Shown here piece by piece: positions 1 through 10,544 of a DNA stretch of 64,000 bases (its first letter is position 1; each line of letters starts with the position of its first letter). The notes beneath the pieces were generated by a model. The model had not been told where the DNA came from, did no database searches, and was given only the letters and a program-made list of their open reading frames with translations. The stretch comes from Paraspadella gotoi (lineage: Eukaryota > Chaetognatha). A program made the position numbers and the translations under genes. The stretch covers positions 12,781,081 to 12,845,080 of the forward strand of contig CM119267.1 in the NCBI GenBank assembly GCA_051294375.1. Reading direction: 5' to 3'.

Positions 1-516
1 GTTATCTTGATGATGATCGAGGCTCAAGGTGTTGTTAGAAGTGTCGGAGGTAGTTTGGTTGTCTGACGGGCGAGGTTACACGATCTATTTCGAGACGTTT
101 GTATATCGTTTGTGGACCGTATTTCCTTTCCAGAGGGCTGCGGCCGCGGAAACGTTCGGACTTGACGGAAAGGTTGGGAGAAGATGCGAAATGCGAGACT
201 CGCGGTTGTCCGCCAGGTTGCGATCTTTAGTCGGGTTCACCATTTTAGAAACCCTCGTCACAAAGAATTGAGTCGTTGATTCGATTAAATTAATTTTAAA
301 ATAAGTACTTAAAAAGTCAATAACAAAGGCAAAAAGATTTTACATTTCAACAATGTATTACAAATATTAAAATGGCTTATTGACTTTTACATTCGCCGAC
401 CGGGATTTTGCGGTCGGTTATTTTTTTTTTTGCTTTTTATGAGTGACGTATGGAAATCTCGCTACTCAAAATTAAAAAAAGGACACTGGTAAGTGTGGAA
501 AAATTTATTATTACCA
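1..516. other. No gene recognised; ordinary AT-rich DNA
   Basis: The first 270 bases are less AT-rich than what follows and are open in one frame for 80 codons, but the product resembles nothing I know and has no splice or start context worth trusting. The rest is AT-rich with a short hairpin near 395-420 (CCGACC/GGTCGG) followed by a T run. Confidence 0.5.
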
Positions 517-520
517 ATTC

Positions 521-550
521 CTAACCATCCCTAACCCTAACCACCCCTAA
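521..550 (-). repeat. Short telomere-like CCTAA repeat tract
   Basis: About four imperfect copies of CCCTAA lie in tandem, equal to TTAGGG on the minus strand. The tract ends about 50 bases before the HHR-bearing palindrome at 600-875. The same pairing of telomere-like motifs with an HHR palindrome recurs on a larger scale at 60.7-64.0 kb. Confidence 0.7.
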
Positions 551-635
551 TCACTAAGCGTTTAAAAAATATAATATAAATTATTGTTTTTCCTTTCATT
601 TCTTTTCCTTGTTTGTTAAGTTTTATTAAGAAACA

Positions 636-690
636 AATTTCTGACTTGTTTCGGCTTCAATGTAAACCTTCATCAGCGCAAAAACGAATT
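636..690 (-). ncRNA. Hammerhead ribozyme motif (type I, minimal stem III)
   Basis: On the minus strand the core CTGATGA (complement of 670-676) is followed by a 5-bp stem II (GGUUU with AAGCC), then GAAAC, a two-base loop AA, and GTC as the cleavage triplet (complement of 643-645). Stem III is only one or two base pairs, as in HHRs described from Penelope-like elements. Stem I pairing is weak, so activity is uncertain. The motif match is seen directly; function is inferred. Confidence 0.6.
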
Positions 691-777
691 GATTTGTGAA
701 ACAAATATTTTTACAAATTTTATAGTTTGAGGAAAGAATGAGTGAGAGAAAGAGTCTATAAAATATTTGTTTAACAA

Positions 778-835
778 ATCTGTTTTTGCGCTGATGAAAG
801 CGTACATTGAAGCTGAAACATGTCCAAAATTTATG
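778..835 (+). ncRNA. Hammerhead ribozyme motif (type I, minimal stem III)
   Basis: CTGATGA at 791-797 is followed by a short stem II (AGC with GCU), GAAAC at 815-819, loop AU, and the cleavage triplet GTC at 822-824. The stem III strand ACATGT is self-complementary, so two copies could pair as a dimer, as proposed for HHRs with tiny stem III. The U-run before the core can pair partly with the A-run after the cleavage site (stem I). Confidence 0.62.
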
Positions 836-875
836 TTTCTTTATAAAACTCGTACGTAAACAATTCATTTTCTAC

Positions 876-2644
876 CTCAAACATAAAAATAGCAATTAAA
901 ATAAATTTAAAAAATCATTTATTATAAAATTATAAAATTGATATTACTGAACAAAAAAAAATGTATATTATTTCGCAAACTGAGACCTGACGCTAGAGGG
1001 TAAACAAAATTAAATCGATTAATAAAGCACCGACCGGTGGCAGCTAAAGATGGTTACGGACGTCGAATAGTAAAATTACCCGGACATTGATTAAAAAAAG
1101 AAAAACTTGATTTTAGTTCTTGGCTTGAAATCGAATGAGAAAAACTTTTTTAAAAAAATAACCAGCAGCTTAGTACATCTTAAATTGTACTATTAAAATA
1201 TGTGGTATGATAGCGCTATACCGAAAAACCAATTCTTCTCTTGTTGTTATGAACGAAGATTCTGTTCGTCACAATGATAATTTATAATTTAATAATATTG
1301 ATATCAAAAATAATGATCTACATACATGGTAGTTCTGCCCTGCAGTGGTATCTAAATAATTTTACTAACATTGTTACCAGAACTTTAATTCCTCATGATA
1401 AAAAATAAATTATGGTAGTTGTAATGAGATAGCTCCCACTTGTTAGGCTCAATACGGAGAGAAGAAGTAAAACAAGTATTTTTTCATTTTCAGAAATTTT
1501 TTATCACGTCCTCCCAAACAATATTACTTGTTTCTTATGACCATTTTTTTATTTTATACAAAATAACATTTTCTGCCTTCATGTTTTAAGTCATAATTTA
1601 TTTATTTATTTAGGGGTGCCAATTTCTCCCTTTTTCCGCTCAATTTTTCGGTTTTTTCGATAGAATCAATTCATAATTTATAGAATATTTAAAAATTTTA
1701 TGATATCAATATTTTATGTTTTAAATCATTAAATCTATGCAATATTACTTTAATTTTAGCAATAATAATTTACAAATTATTAATTGAAACTGACTTTTTA
1801 ATTTCATATACTGTTAATTTTTTTGCATTTTTTGACTTTTGGTCCTATTATAAACTGGCTAGGACGGGAAAACTGGCCTATCGAATTTTAGTTTTTTAAT
1901 AATCCTCTAGTTAATAAGTTTATATCTAAGTCAAAAAATCAAGAGGGCTCGAAGTGAGATTTTTCATGTTTTGTATTTATACTCCGCGCTAGTGCCCATA
2001 GATGACGAACTTTCATCGCAAAAATTTGATGTCGTTTTCAAGTTGGCAGAGACTTAACGAACGTTAGTCCAAATTTGCATATCCATCAGTGACACAAAAA
2101 AAACCCATTTTATGTTGTTTTGCGATGACGTTTTCTCATTTCTTCAAAAACTATAGCCAGAAGTTAGACCATTTTTTATAAAGTTTTATGTAAATCTTTA
2201 GAGGGAATACCCTATTTTAAGGTTTTCGAGGTGAAAGGAGAGAGAAACAATATCCATGCATCAAAAAGTTAATCAGATTTATAATTTTCTTTTTTTTTCC
2301 TTAAAAAACCCTTAATCCAGCAATAAAAAAATTATCATTTATACCATAATGTTAAATCCTTTCTTTTGTCGCGTTTTTTGAATTAGAAAGAGTTTGAAGT
2401 AGTTCAAGCAACGATTTTTCTTTAAATAGTGAAAATGTTTTTTTTCAATATCTATCTCTCTCTCTCTGGCCTAAACCTAACCTTCTTATCTCGACCTCTA
2501 TCCTTTTCTCAAATCTTTGTTGAAATTTTCTCTCTCTTTCTCTCTCTCTCTCTTCCTTACTCTCACCTAATTCTCACTCTCTCGTCCTTTCTCTCCTCGC
2601 TCTCCCAAATATTTCTTGTGAAGTAAAAAACTGTTAACAATTCA
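876..2644. other. AT-rich intergenic DNA with CT-rich tract
   Basis: No exon-like reading frame, recognised element or RNA gene was seen. A CT-rich stretch at about 2450-2620 is open in one frame only because CTCTCT lacks stops. Confidence 0.6.
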
Positions 2645-2695
2645 TAAATGTGGATGAAGACTTAAATTAAAGTTGAAACATGTTCACTGTTTAAA
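2645..2695 (+). ncRNA. Degenerate hammerhead-like motif
   Basis: TGGATGA at 2651-2657 stands where CTGATGA is expected. It is followed by a short stem (ACUU with AAGU), then GAAAC, AT and GTT (2675-2684), a permitted cleavage triplet. Two core substitutions make activity unlikely. It lies about 150 bases left of the palindrome at 2850-3245. Confidence 0.35.
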
Positions 2696-2849
2696 ATCTG
2701 ATACGAATATAAGATCAGTTTTAATAAGCTGTATAAACTTTATTAATTAGTTTTTTTCTATTTAGTTTCATTTAACTTTAGTCCAAGGTTTTAGAAGTAA
2801 GATGACTGTTATTCAAACCTTGAGTATATCATATCAAGTTTCATTATAA

Positions 2850-3245
2850 TAAATAATACAGCATATAAAATCATTAAATATTTTATTGTTTTGACAAGAA
2901 ATAAACAAATAATTAGTATTAAGCAATTCATAGTAGAATTTACAAGTTCATTTTTATTACTTTCATGCTAATATTATGATTCTTATGAACAAATCATTTT
3001 TTCAGGGCAGTTCTTTTGTATGTTGCTTCTCTTCTCTTTCTCTCTCTCCTCTACCTGACTTTTTCTGGAACAATTTACTTTAAACTCTGGACTGCCTTTA
3101 AAAATGATTAGTTCATAAGAAATCAAAATGTTGGCAAAAAAGTAAGAAAATTATACTTATAAATCCCACTACGAATGGCTTAATATTAAATATTTTTTTA
3201 TTCCTTGTCAAAAAAAGTTTATATGCTTTATACTAAATCCTTATC
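2850..3245. repeat. MITE-like palindrome, about 160-bp arms
   Basis: The left arm (about 2853-3011) and right arm (about 3090-3245) are inverted copies of each other. The clearest match is 2981-3010 against 3091-3120 (TTATGAACnAATCATTTTT). The spacer is CT-rich. No ORF is present, so this is a non-autonomous foldback-type repeat. Confidence 0.7.
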
Positions 3246-5529
3246 TCCTGTGCATATGATGTCTCTTTAACAATGAATAAAAAAATAATATTATTCTGAA
3301 TTTTAACAGTTACTAAGAAACAATTTTTTTTATTTTGTCTATTTAGAGCTATGATAGTTTTTTATGATATATATGATAATTCTTTGTGATGCAACTATCA
3401 TATGACAATAAAAAACTATTATATTTATAGTAGATCAAAAACTATTAATATTGCGTATTTTATCAGTTTTTGAGCATCATTTCCGGTTTTGGACACGCCC
3501 ACTTTGGGTAAGAACCTTTTTTTTAAAAGAAATTTCAAAGTAAAACTTATTAAATAATAAGAGTAACTTAAAATTTAGACAATTATTATTTTTATAAAAC
3601 TATTTTCTTATCTCGCTATTAAAGAAAAGAGAAAAATCCATGTTGTAGTCAACGTCAACTTCCGGTCAATTGTGCGTAGGTCTAACGCAAAATCTGCTTG
3701 AGGACACCTTGTTAATCGTTTTAAGCACTTAAAATTATACTAGAAACTGTACAAGATTGTGAAAATTTTCGACTGCATGGTTAAAAAAAACCAGTGTAAT
3801 ATATATAATATATATGCAAATACATACATTTTCTTACAAATTAAATTCTTACATGAAAAACTTTTTATTCTATTTTGTTATCAAAAAAATAATTAATTCT
3901 TCTTTTTCTATCCTTTTCTTTCCCTCTTTAGAACGAACAAAGAAGCAAATGAAATAAAACCGAATGAATAAAAAAAAAATTAAAAAAAAATTATTAAAAA
4001 CAATTTAAGAATTAAAAATAGAAGGAAGGAATCTTAAAAAAGACATTAAGGCTAATTAAAAATATCCTTCAATGATGATATACTTTTTAATAAAACGAAA
4101 AAATATATTTATTAATCCATAAATATTTTGATCAATAGCTCAATCAATAAACCATTCAATCAATAAACTAATATTCATATTTTATATTTATAATTATGGT
4201 CATGATTTAATGTATCTGCGTTGGGCCGCGCGGTTCTCCTTCGCGTTTTGGATCGCAAAATGTGAGCTTCTTCCCTGTGGCCCTGGATTTGCTTGCCTTA
4301 ACCAATCGACGACGAGAGTTTCGAGAAGATACTTTTTACTTTTTTTTCCCGCGAAATTAGCGCGAGGTCGACAAGGAAACGCGTTGGCCGGGGCTTAAAC
4401 GTATCTAAAACAAGCGTTTTTACAATTGCATAATGGTTTTATATTGATGCACGAATTTTATCCTGTTTTAGCTTGTTTTTAATTATGTTTTTATCCTGTT
4501 TTTTTTAAGTTTTAGGCAGCGCAAGATTAAACAGTTTATGAAAGACTAACAACAAGAAAAATGAGGAAGAGAAAGAGAGAACGAGAAAACTTAATATAAA
4601 ATTAGAATTACATTGTACTTTTTCTTTCTTTGACTTTTTTATATTTGTATTATAATTAATTCAAAAGAAAAAACTTGTATGCAAGATTTATTATGATGTA
4701 TTATTTGATTAGCTGATAAGCTCAATTAATATGGTAATTTCAAGATTGCTAAAACCAATTTTTCTTTTACCAACTTCATCTATCTGAAATAGAAGATAAA
4801 GAAAATTCAGGAGCCAGAGTTAAAGAGAAAATTACTATTAAATACTTTAGTTTGACTTAAATAATAATATTTTAAATTTAAAGTTAGATTATAAAATTAA
4901 CCGATTTTAACGGTTAACCATTAAAAATGTTAGTTTTAACGGTTAAGCGAATTTCCTGAAATATTAACGGTTAACGAAAATCTTACAATGGTTGATATTT
5001 TATTTATCCTTAAAAAAAATAAAAATTAAAAAAATTATGATTCAAAAATTTCCTTGCTTAATTAAGAAAACCTTTTCTTTACCTAGGTAATTTGAGTGAC
5101 ACTTTGCTCAGCTAATCAGGCAAAATATTACCTAATTTCACCCTTAAGTTGCCATTTATTCCGTCTGCGTCTTCTTCGTCGTCGTCGCTCTCAATGACGC
5201 CATCTTTAGGACGCGGCTCTCGTCTCGTCTCGCTAAAACTTCGTATTTCTATGCAAATTTAATCTCTGGATTCCGGGTTGCATAGGGGTTTTTTATTTGT
5301 CGGTTTTTGTTATTTTCTTTTTTAACGAGTTTCGGGTGCCGCCTTGTCAAAAACGGTTTTTTTTTTAAACATTAACATCGAACGATTTTTTTTTCAATCT
5401 TGAATTATAATTGTCTTTTTCAAATTTTTTTGACCATGAATTCCAGAAAGTGTAACTTTACCAATGGCAAATAACGACTTAATTTTTTCTGGCAATTTAA
5501 ACGAAAACATGCCTCAGACTAAATTAAGT
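3246..5529. other. AT-rich intergenic DNA
   Basis: A local imperfect hairpin lies at about 3345-3425 around ATGATATATAT. No supported gene was seen; the ORF near 4210-4398 is short, has no splice context and matches nothing recognised. Confidence 0.5.
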
Positions 5530-5706
5530 ATGGTGGACTAAAATCAACCAACCGTTCATCAGCGGCCATTGGTGCCGGAGGCAAGTCATTCGCCTCCCAA
5601 CCCAAAGGTCTGGGGTTCTAGCCGCCTAGCGCTTAGACTAGCGCTTAACCCTCCTGTAACACGGTGTTACAGCCTGATCCGAAGCTCATCGACTGCTTAT
5701 ACAAAT
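5530..5706 (+). mobile_element. SINE-like repeat, copy 1 (internally shortened)
   Basis: Same family as the copies near 7.95, 24.96 and 32.1 kb. It starts with the hairpin-forming TGGTGGACTAAAATCnACCA, then carries a tRNA-like segment with box A-like TGGTGCCGGAGGC and box B-like GGGGTTCTAG, and ends before the usual TGAACGGTT terminus. The middle (CTAGCGCTTAG) is rearranged relative to other copies. Confidence 0.6.
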
Positions 5707-6571
5707 TTGCTCAAAAAAAAGTTTATAAGTTATGATAAAAACATTTTATTTTGTTATTTGAAGGAAAATAGTATTTTTTAGGACTCAGTTAGTTATTATG
5801 TTGTCAGACCACTATTTGCTTCCAGCACCACCTCCCTCCAATGAGGGAGAGAGTTGTAGGGGCTGCACAAATATGAAGGGTTCAGCTCCCCAAATTCATT
5901 TTAAATTTTTTTAGATTTTGTTGACTGTCATGGCGTTATATTGCAAAATATCCCTTTTCATCCTTGACCAAACATTTTCGATGAAGTTGCAGTCAGGTGA
6001 GTTTCCGGGCCAACTTTGAGCACCTCGATCTTATTTTCCTCATGACATTTTTGAGTGGTTTTAGCTTTGTATCCAAGAGCTCTATCCTCCATAAAAAGCC
6101 GCCCATTTACTGTTGAATGACTGGCAACACTTCCTCTTCTCTCTATTTTTTTCCCAACTGGCTTGCAGAAGCCTTACAATCTTGAATTGCGAGACGATCC
6201 ACGTCATCGTTCTCACTCTCCGTGGATATTAAGGCGGAAAAAGGTAAAAACTAAGAGTTCTGTAATATAAATAATGTTAAAGCATCCCTGTGGGATAACG
6301 AAATTTAAAAAAAAATAAGATTTTATGTATAGTTAATAACATAAAAGCATTTAAAGTTTATCGTATTATACTATAAATCATGAAAATTTTATATTTCAAA
6401 TTAAGAATTTTTAAAAACGGATTCGGGAAGAGCTTGCAAAAATAAAAAATATTATTACAAGAATTCCAAATTTTTATGTTTTATTGGTTAAAATTAGCAA
6501 AAACTATAAAAATTATGGTATGATAATGACGATGATTTTTAAGGGTTTTTCCCTTATTTGACCCACTTATC
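5707..6571. other. AT-rich intergenic DNA
   Basis: Nothing recognised as a gene. The stretch at 6400-6560 resembles sequence in the insert at 38.0-38.2 kb and at 22.6-22.76 kb, so it is probably a fragment of a dispersed repeat. Confidence 0.45.
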
Positions 6572-6832
6572 ATAGAACAAGTTTGAGCAAACAATGTCGG
6601 ATCTGCCTACGATAATTAAGCGGTAATCAGCTAATCAGATGATAAATCACAATTTTTTTTTAACTCACATCATTTTTTCAACTCGCATCATTCTTTTTTT
6701 CTGGCTGCCTCTGCTGATGCCGCTTTTAATTTGTCCTAAAAGTCTCTTTCTTTCTTTTTCTTTCTTTCTTTCTTTCTCTCTCTCTTTCTTTCTCTCTCTC
6801 TCTCTCTGCGTTTTTATTATGGTAGTATGGTG
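6572..6832 (+). mobile_element. Family C element, left end plus CT tract
   Basis: It begins with the family C terminus CAAGTTTGAGCAAACAATG followed by TCGGATCTGCC, then runs into a (CT)-rich tract at 6741-6808. The stretch is a relative, in opposite orientation, of 61.69-62.04 kb: both have a GATAAATCA-type start, CAACTCGCATCATT-type repeats and a GGCTGCCTCTGCTG segment. The right end is not evident. Confidence 0.55.
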
Positions 6833-7529
6833 ATTTTTTATTTTTATTAAGAAAATTGTTTTTCTTGTGCTATCATGTTGCAGACATCGTTAGCTTTTAT
6901 ATGATACCTCACATGATGCATTAAAATTATTTTATGATAGCATTATGCCAGGCCTGGTAGACACAGCTAAATCTTAAAATTTAAAAATCTGATAATACAG
7001 TCTTTTAGCCCTCTGTCAGTAGTTTTAAAATCAGGGAGAACAAAGTTTGAACTCTTAAATTATCATATTTAAATCATATGTTTTTTAAGGTTCCTACATG
7101 AATTTTTAAATTTTTTTTGTTTTCAACAAAATTATAATCATTATCCTTAGTAATTATATAAACATTTGAGGTATAGACAATTTTTTTTTATATCAGAAAC
7201 ATAATTCAATCTTTTCTTTTTCAGAATCTATATTTATTTATTTTTTTAAATGTGGCCAAGTATATTTAATTTAATTCCAAAAGTTGTTATACTTTTGACT
7301 AAGATTCCGATCAAGATTTTTTAAAAATCCTTTGAAACATTTAAAAAAAATATATGGAAAAGATGCCCCATAATTGTGGCTTTAATATGATACCAGTCTC
7401 ATCGTTCTATCATTTTTGTTTCAAAAATCAAAGAAAATCAATTTTTTTATTACCAATTAAGTGACTCGGCCGAAGCTAAACATTTAAGTGGAACCAAACC
7501 AAACAACTTGCTTTTAAGGCATATTGCGT

Positions 7530-8765
7530 CTATGCTAGAGCGTTGAAAAATAACAAAATATAACAAATCAAGTGAGGTACATAGCTTTTTTAGTATAATG
7601 TAGTCTGTAGAATTCGATGGTGATGACCATCTTTTTGTATAATTTTATCTTTCTTGTCGGAAATGACGGTTTTTAATGTATATAAAATTGTTATAAAATA
7701 GCAAAACCATTATAAGTTATAAGAAATCAAATTATTAAAATTTTAGAAAAATTTATATGAGCTTTTGAAATATAAAAATAAAGACTTATAAAAATATTTT
7801 GGTAAGTTTATTTCTAAATTTTATGTTTTATAAAAAGTTAGTTATTTATTAATAATTATGAGTAAAAATTAGGTTAAAGTTAAAAAATAATAATTTCAAA
7901 ATTTTTTTTATGGATTTGCATTCATTGCAAAAAGTTGATATTGAAGATACAGTGATTATTGTTATATGTTAGTAACAGAACCGTTCAATATAAGCAGTCC
8001 CTGAGCTTCGGATCAGACTGTAACACCAAGTTACAGGCGGGTTAAGCGCCCCGTCCCTCTTAACTGCCAGACGACCACCGGGCTAGAACCCCGGACCTTT
8101 GGGTTGGGAGGTGAATGACTTGCCTCCGGCACCAATGGCCGCTGATGAACGGTTGGTGGATTTTAGTCCACCATAATATAAGAAAATATAATTTTTATAT
8201 CAAAATTATGTCATTAAGTTGGTCAAAATTCAGAAAAACTATAATTTTAAGCCAAAAATTAAAAAATTAAACAAAAATAATAGTTTTTAATATTTTTAAC
8301 CTAAATAATGAAAGAATTTTTTCAAATGGATTATACTTTCTTATATCAACTTTTTGTAAGGAATTCAAATCCGGTTTTAAAATTTTAATTTTTTTATTTT
8401 TTCACTTTAGCTTTTTTTTATTATTTATTAATAAATATAGCTAACAAACTATTAATAAAATATAAAATTTGTAAATAAACTTACCAAAATATTTATATGG
8501 GTCTTTATTTTCATATTATGTAAGTTAAATATGGCTTTTATAAAATCTTAATAATTTGAGTTTCTTATACTCTCCAATGTTTGCTCCATTTTAATAGCAC
8601 CTTATATGTTACAAAAATCGACATTTCCGACAAAGAAGATGAGACTATACAAAAAAATGGTTATCATCATCGAATTCTACAGACTTTATTACACTAAAAT
8701 AGCTATATACCTCACTTGATTTGTTATATTTCGTTATTTTTTAACGCCCTAGTCTATGCGCATCT
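7530..8765. repeat. Large palindromic repeat (family E) split by a SINE-like copy
   Basis: The left arm (about 7530-7935) and right arm (about 8186-8765) are inverted copies. Shared landmarks are AACAAATCAAGTGAGGTA on the left and its complement at about 8712-8730, and the TGTAGAATTCGATG region against CATCGAATTCTACAG. The SINE-like copy at 7952-8175 sits near the centre. A shorter relative is the palindrome at 33549-33968. Confidence 0.75.
7952..8175 (-). mobile_element. SINE-like repeat, copy 2 (near full length)
   Basis: On the minus strand it reads TGGTGGACTAAAATCCACCA, AACCGTTCATCAGCGG, the tRNA-like block with GGGGTTCTAGCCC (box B-like), GGTGTTACAG, and ends TATTGAACGGTTCTG followed by a TTACTAACA-type tail. 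Short inverted ends AACCGTTCA/TGAACGGTT flank the body. It interrupts the family E palindrome, so it is younger than that repeat. Confidence 0.7.
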
Positions 8766-8781
8766 ATGTAAGTAAATTTTA

Positions 8782-9965
8782 ACAAGTTTGAGCAAACAAT
8801 GTCGGATCTGCCTACGAAAATTAATTAATTAATTAATTAATCGATTAATTTAATTAATTAATTTTAATATTTAATAATTAATTATAAATTTATATGCAGT
8901 TTATCATCATCGATGTCCTTAAAAGTAAATGTGACTTATATTTTTTCCATTTAAACTCATTTCCACTGGCACAATTCCGTCAAAACTTTATATCTAGCTT
9001 CTTCACAAACTTTTCTTCCCGCTCACAAAATTTCATCTCAATCTATTATGGGTTAAAATAAGTAAAAAGAGTCAAGTAAATGTGACTCATATTTTTTTCA
9101 TTTAAACTCATTTCCACTCGTACCGAAACTTTATATCAAGCTTCGTCACACATTTTCCTACGCACTCAAAAAATTTGAACTCAATCTATCCATCCAATTA
9201 TGATTAATTAGAGTATTTATTGGTTAAAATAAGTAAAAAGATTTTAGTAAATGCGACTTATGTTTTTTCCATTTAAACTCATATCCACTCACACGATTCC
9301 GTCGAAACTTTATATCCAGGTACATCACACATGTTCCTACCCATACACAAAATTTCATTCCGATCCAACCAGCTAATCACGAGTTATTGGGGCTTTTTGC
9401 TGAGGTGGGACGGATGGACGGATTGATTGACTGATTAATTAATTAGTGATTAATGAATTGACTAATTGATTAATTATTTGATTTATTAATACATCCTGCC
9501 TATACATTTAATATAAAAAAAAATCATAATCAATTAGTGAAACAGGTTTTTTGTTTTTTTCCATTTAAACTCATTTCCACTCAAACTATTCCATCGAAAC
9601 TTGGTTTCCTGTTCAATCACACACTTTCATACTCACATACAAAATTCCAGGTCAATCGCCCCATCAACTCATGAACAATTGATGTTCAAATAGTGAATTA
9701 TATTTTTTTTCCATTTAAACTCATTTCCCCTCGGACGATTCCATCTAAACTTTATATCCAGCTCGAGCACATACTTCCCTACCCACACACAAAATTTCAT
9801 TCAAATCCATCCATCCAATCACGAGTAATTGGTGTTTTTGCTAAGGTGGGACGGACGGACATCATTTTTTTTGCATAATTTATCATAATTCGATGTTCTG
9901 ACATGATATAAGATTGTGCCCGATAATATTGAGGGGGCGGACCGACGGACCGACAAAGTGAATTA
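8782..9965 (+). mobile_element. Family C element with about 150-bp internal tandem repeats
   Basis: It starts with the family C terminus at 8782, then has TTAATTAA-rich sequence and a tandem array whose unit includes CATTTAAACTCATTTCCACT. Unit starts at 8925, 9076 and 9247 give periods of 151 and 171 bases, with further diverged units to about 9830. It ends with short GGAC repeats and ACCGACAAAGTGAATTATA at about 9950. No ORF is convincing; non-autonomous. Confidence 0.65.
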
Positions 9966-10100
9966 TATATATATTGAAAAACGCATTATACTTTGTATAG
10001 ATAACTTTTTATGGGCTATCTGAAACCGTTCTAAAAAAATAAAATTTAAAAAAAATGAATTTTATATGACAGAAGTTCTAATGATAAAAAGGGATCAAAT

Positions 10101-10307
10101 TTAACCCGCCTTAGTGGATATGCGAGGCTGCCTGCTTCCAACAGCTCGTCCAAAGTGTCCAGTTGCTTCAAATTTGTTGACTACTCTGCAGATAGTTGTT
10201 AGAGGGAAATGAAACTGTCTGGCGATCCTATATCTTGACAAACCCCCCTTCCAAAGCTCAAATATTGCAGCTTTCTTTTTGGGGATCAGCTGTTTTGAAG
10301 TTTCCAT
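10101..10307 (-). pseudogene. Tc1/mariner transposase, N-terminal fragment
   Basis: From the methionine at 10307 the frame encodes about 68 residues. They match the N-terminal DNA-binding region of Tc1-like transposases: KKAAIFELWKGGLSRYRIA, a helix-turn-helix recognition helix, TTICRVVNKFEATGHFGRA, then the basic SRQPRIST hinge. Full transposases are about 340 residues with a DDE catalytic domain, which is absent. The frame stops at 10101 and family C-like sequence follows. It is therefore a truncated relic. The family assignment rests on the HTH pattern by eye. Confidence 0.7.
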
Positions 10308-10544
10308 GGCAAAAACAACATAAAAAAACAAAAAACAAAGATGGATAAAAATTTTTTTTCCGCAAAAAAAATACAATTGTAAGACAAAATTTTTATCCTT
10401 TTTTATTTTAGCACAGCTTCTATAATATTTAGCCTAAAAACCTCGTCATGGGTTCGGATAAAAGATATTTGTCTTGGCTTTCAAATGAACCCAAATTTTC
10501 ATTAATAGGATGACAGACAAGTGAGATAGGATGTTCAAAGTTTA

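Larger units (their letters stand above)
600..875. repeat. Small palindromic element with an HHR motif in each arm
   Basis: The left arm (about 600-725) and right arm (about 756-875) are inverted copies with scattered mismatches. The 30-base centre is GA-rich. Each arm contains a hammerhead-ribozyme-like motif, minus strand on the left and plus strand on the right. No coding capacity is visible. It resembles a solo or internally deleted relative of the inverted PLE termini at 16.6/20.5 kb. Sequence shows the palindrome directly; the relation to PLE is inference. Confidence 0.75.
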
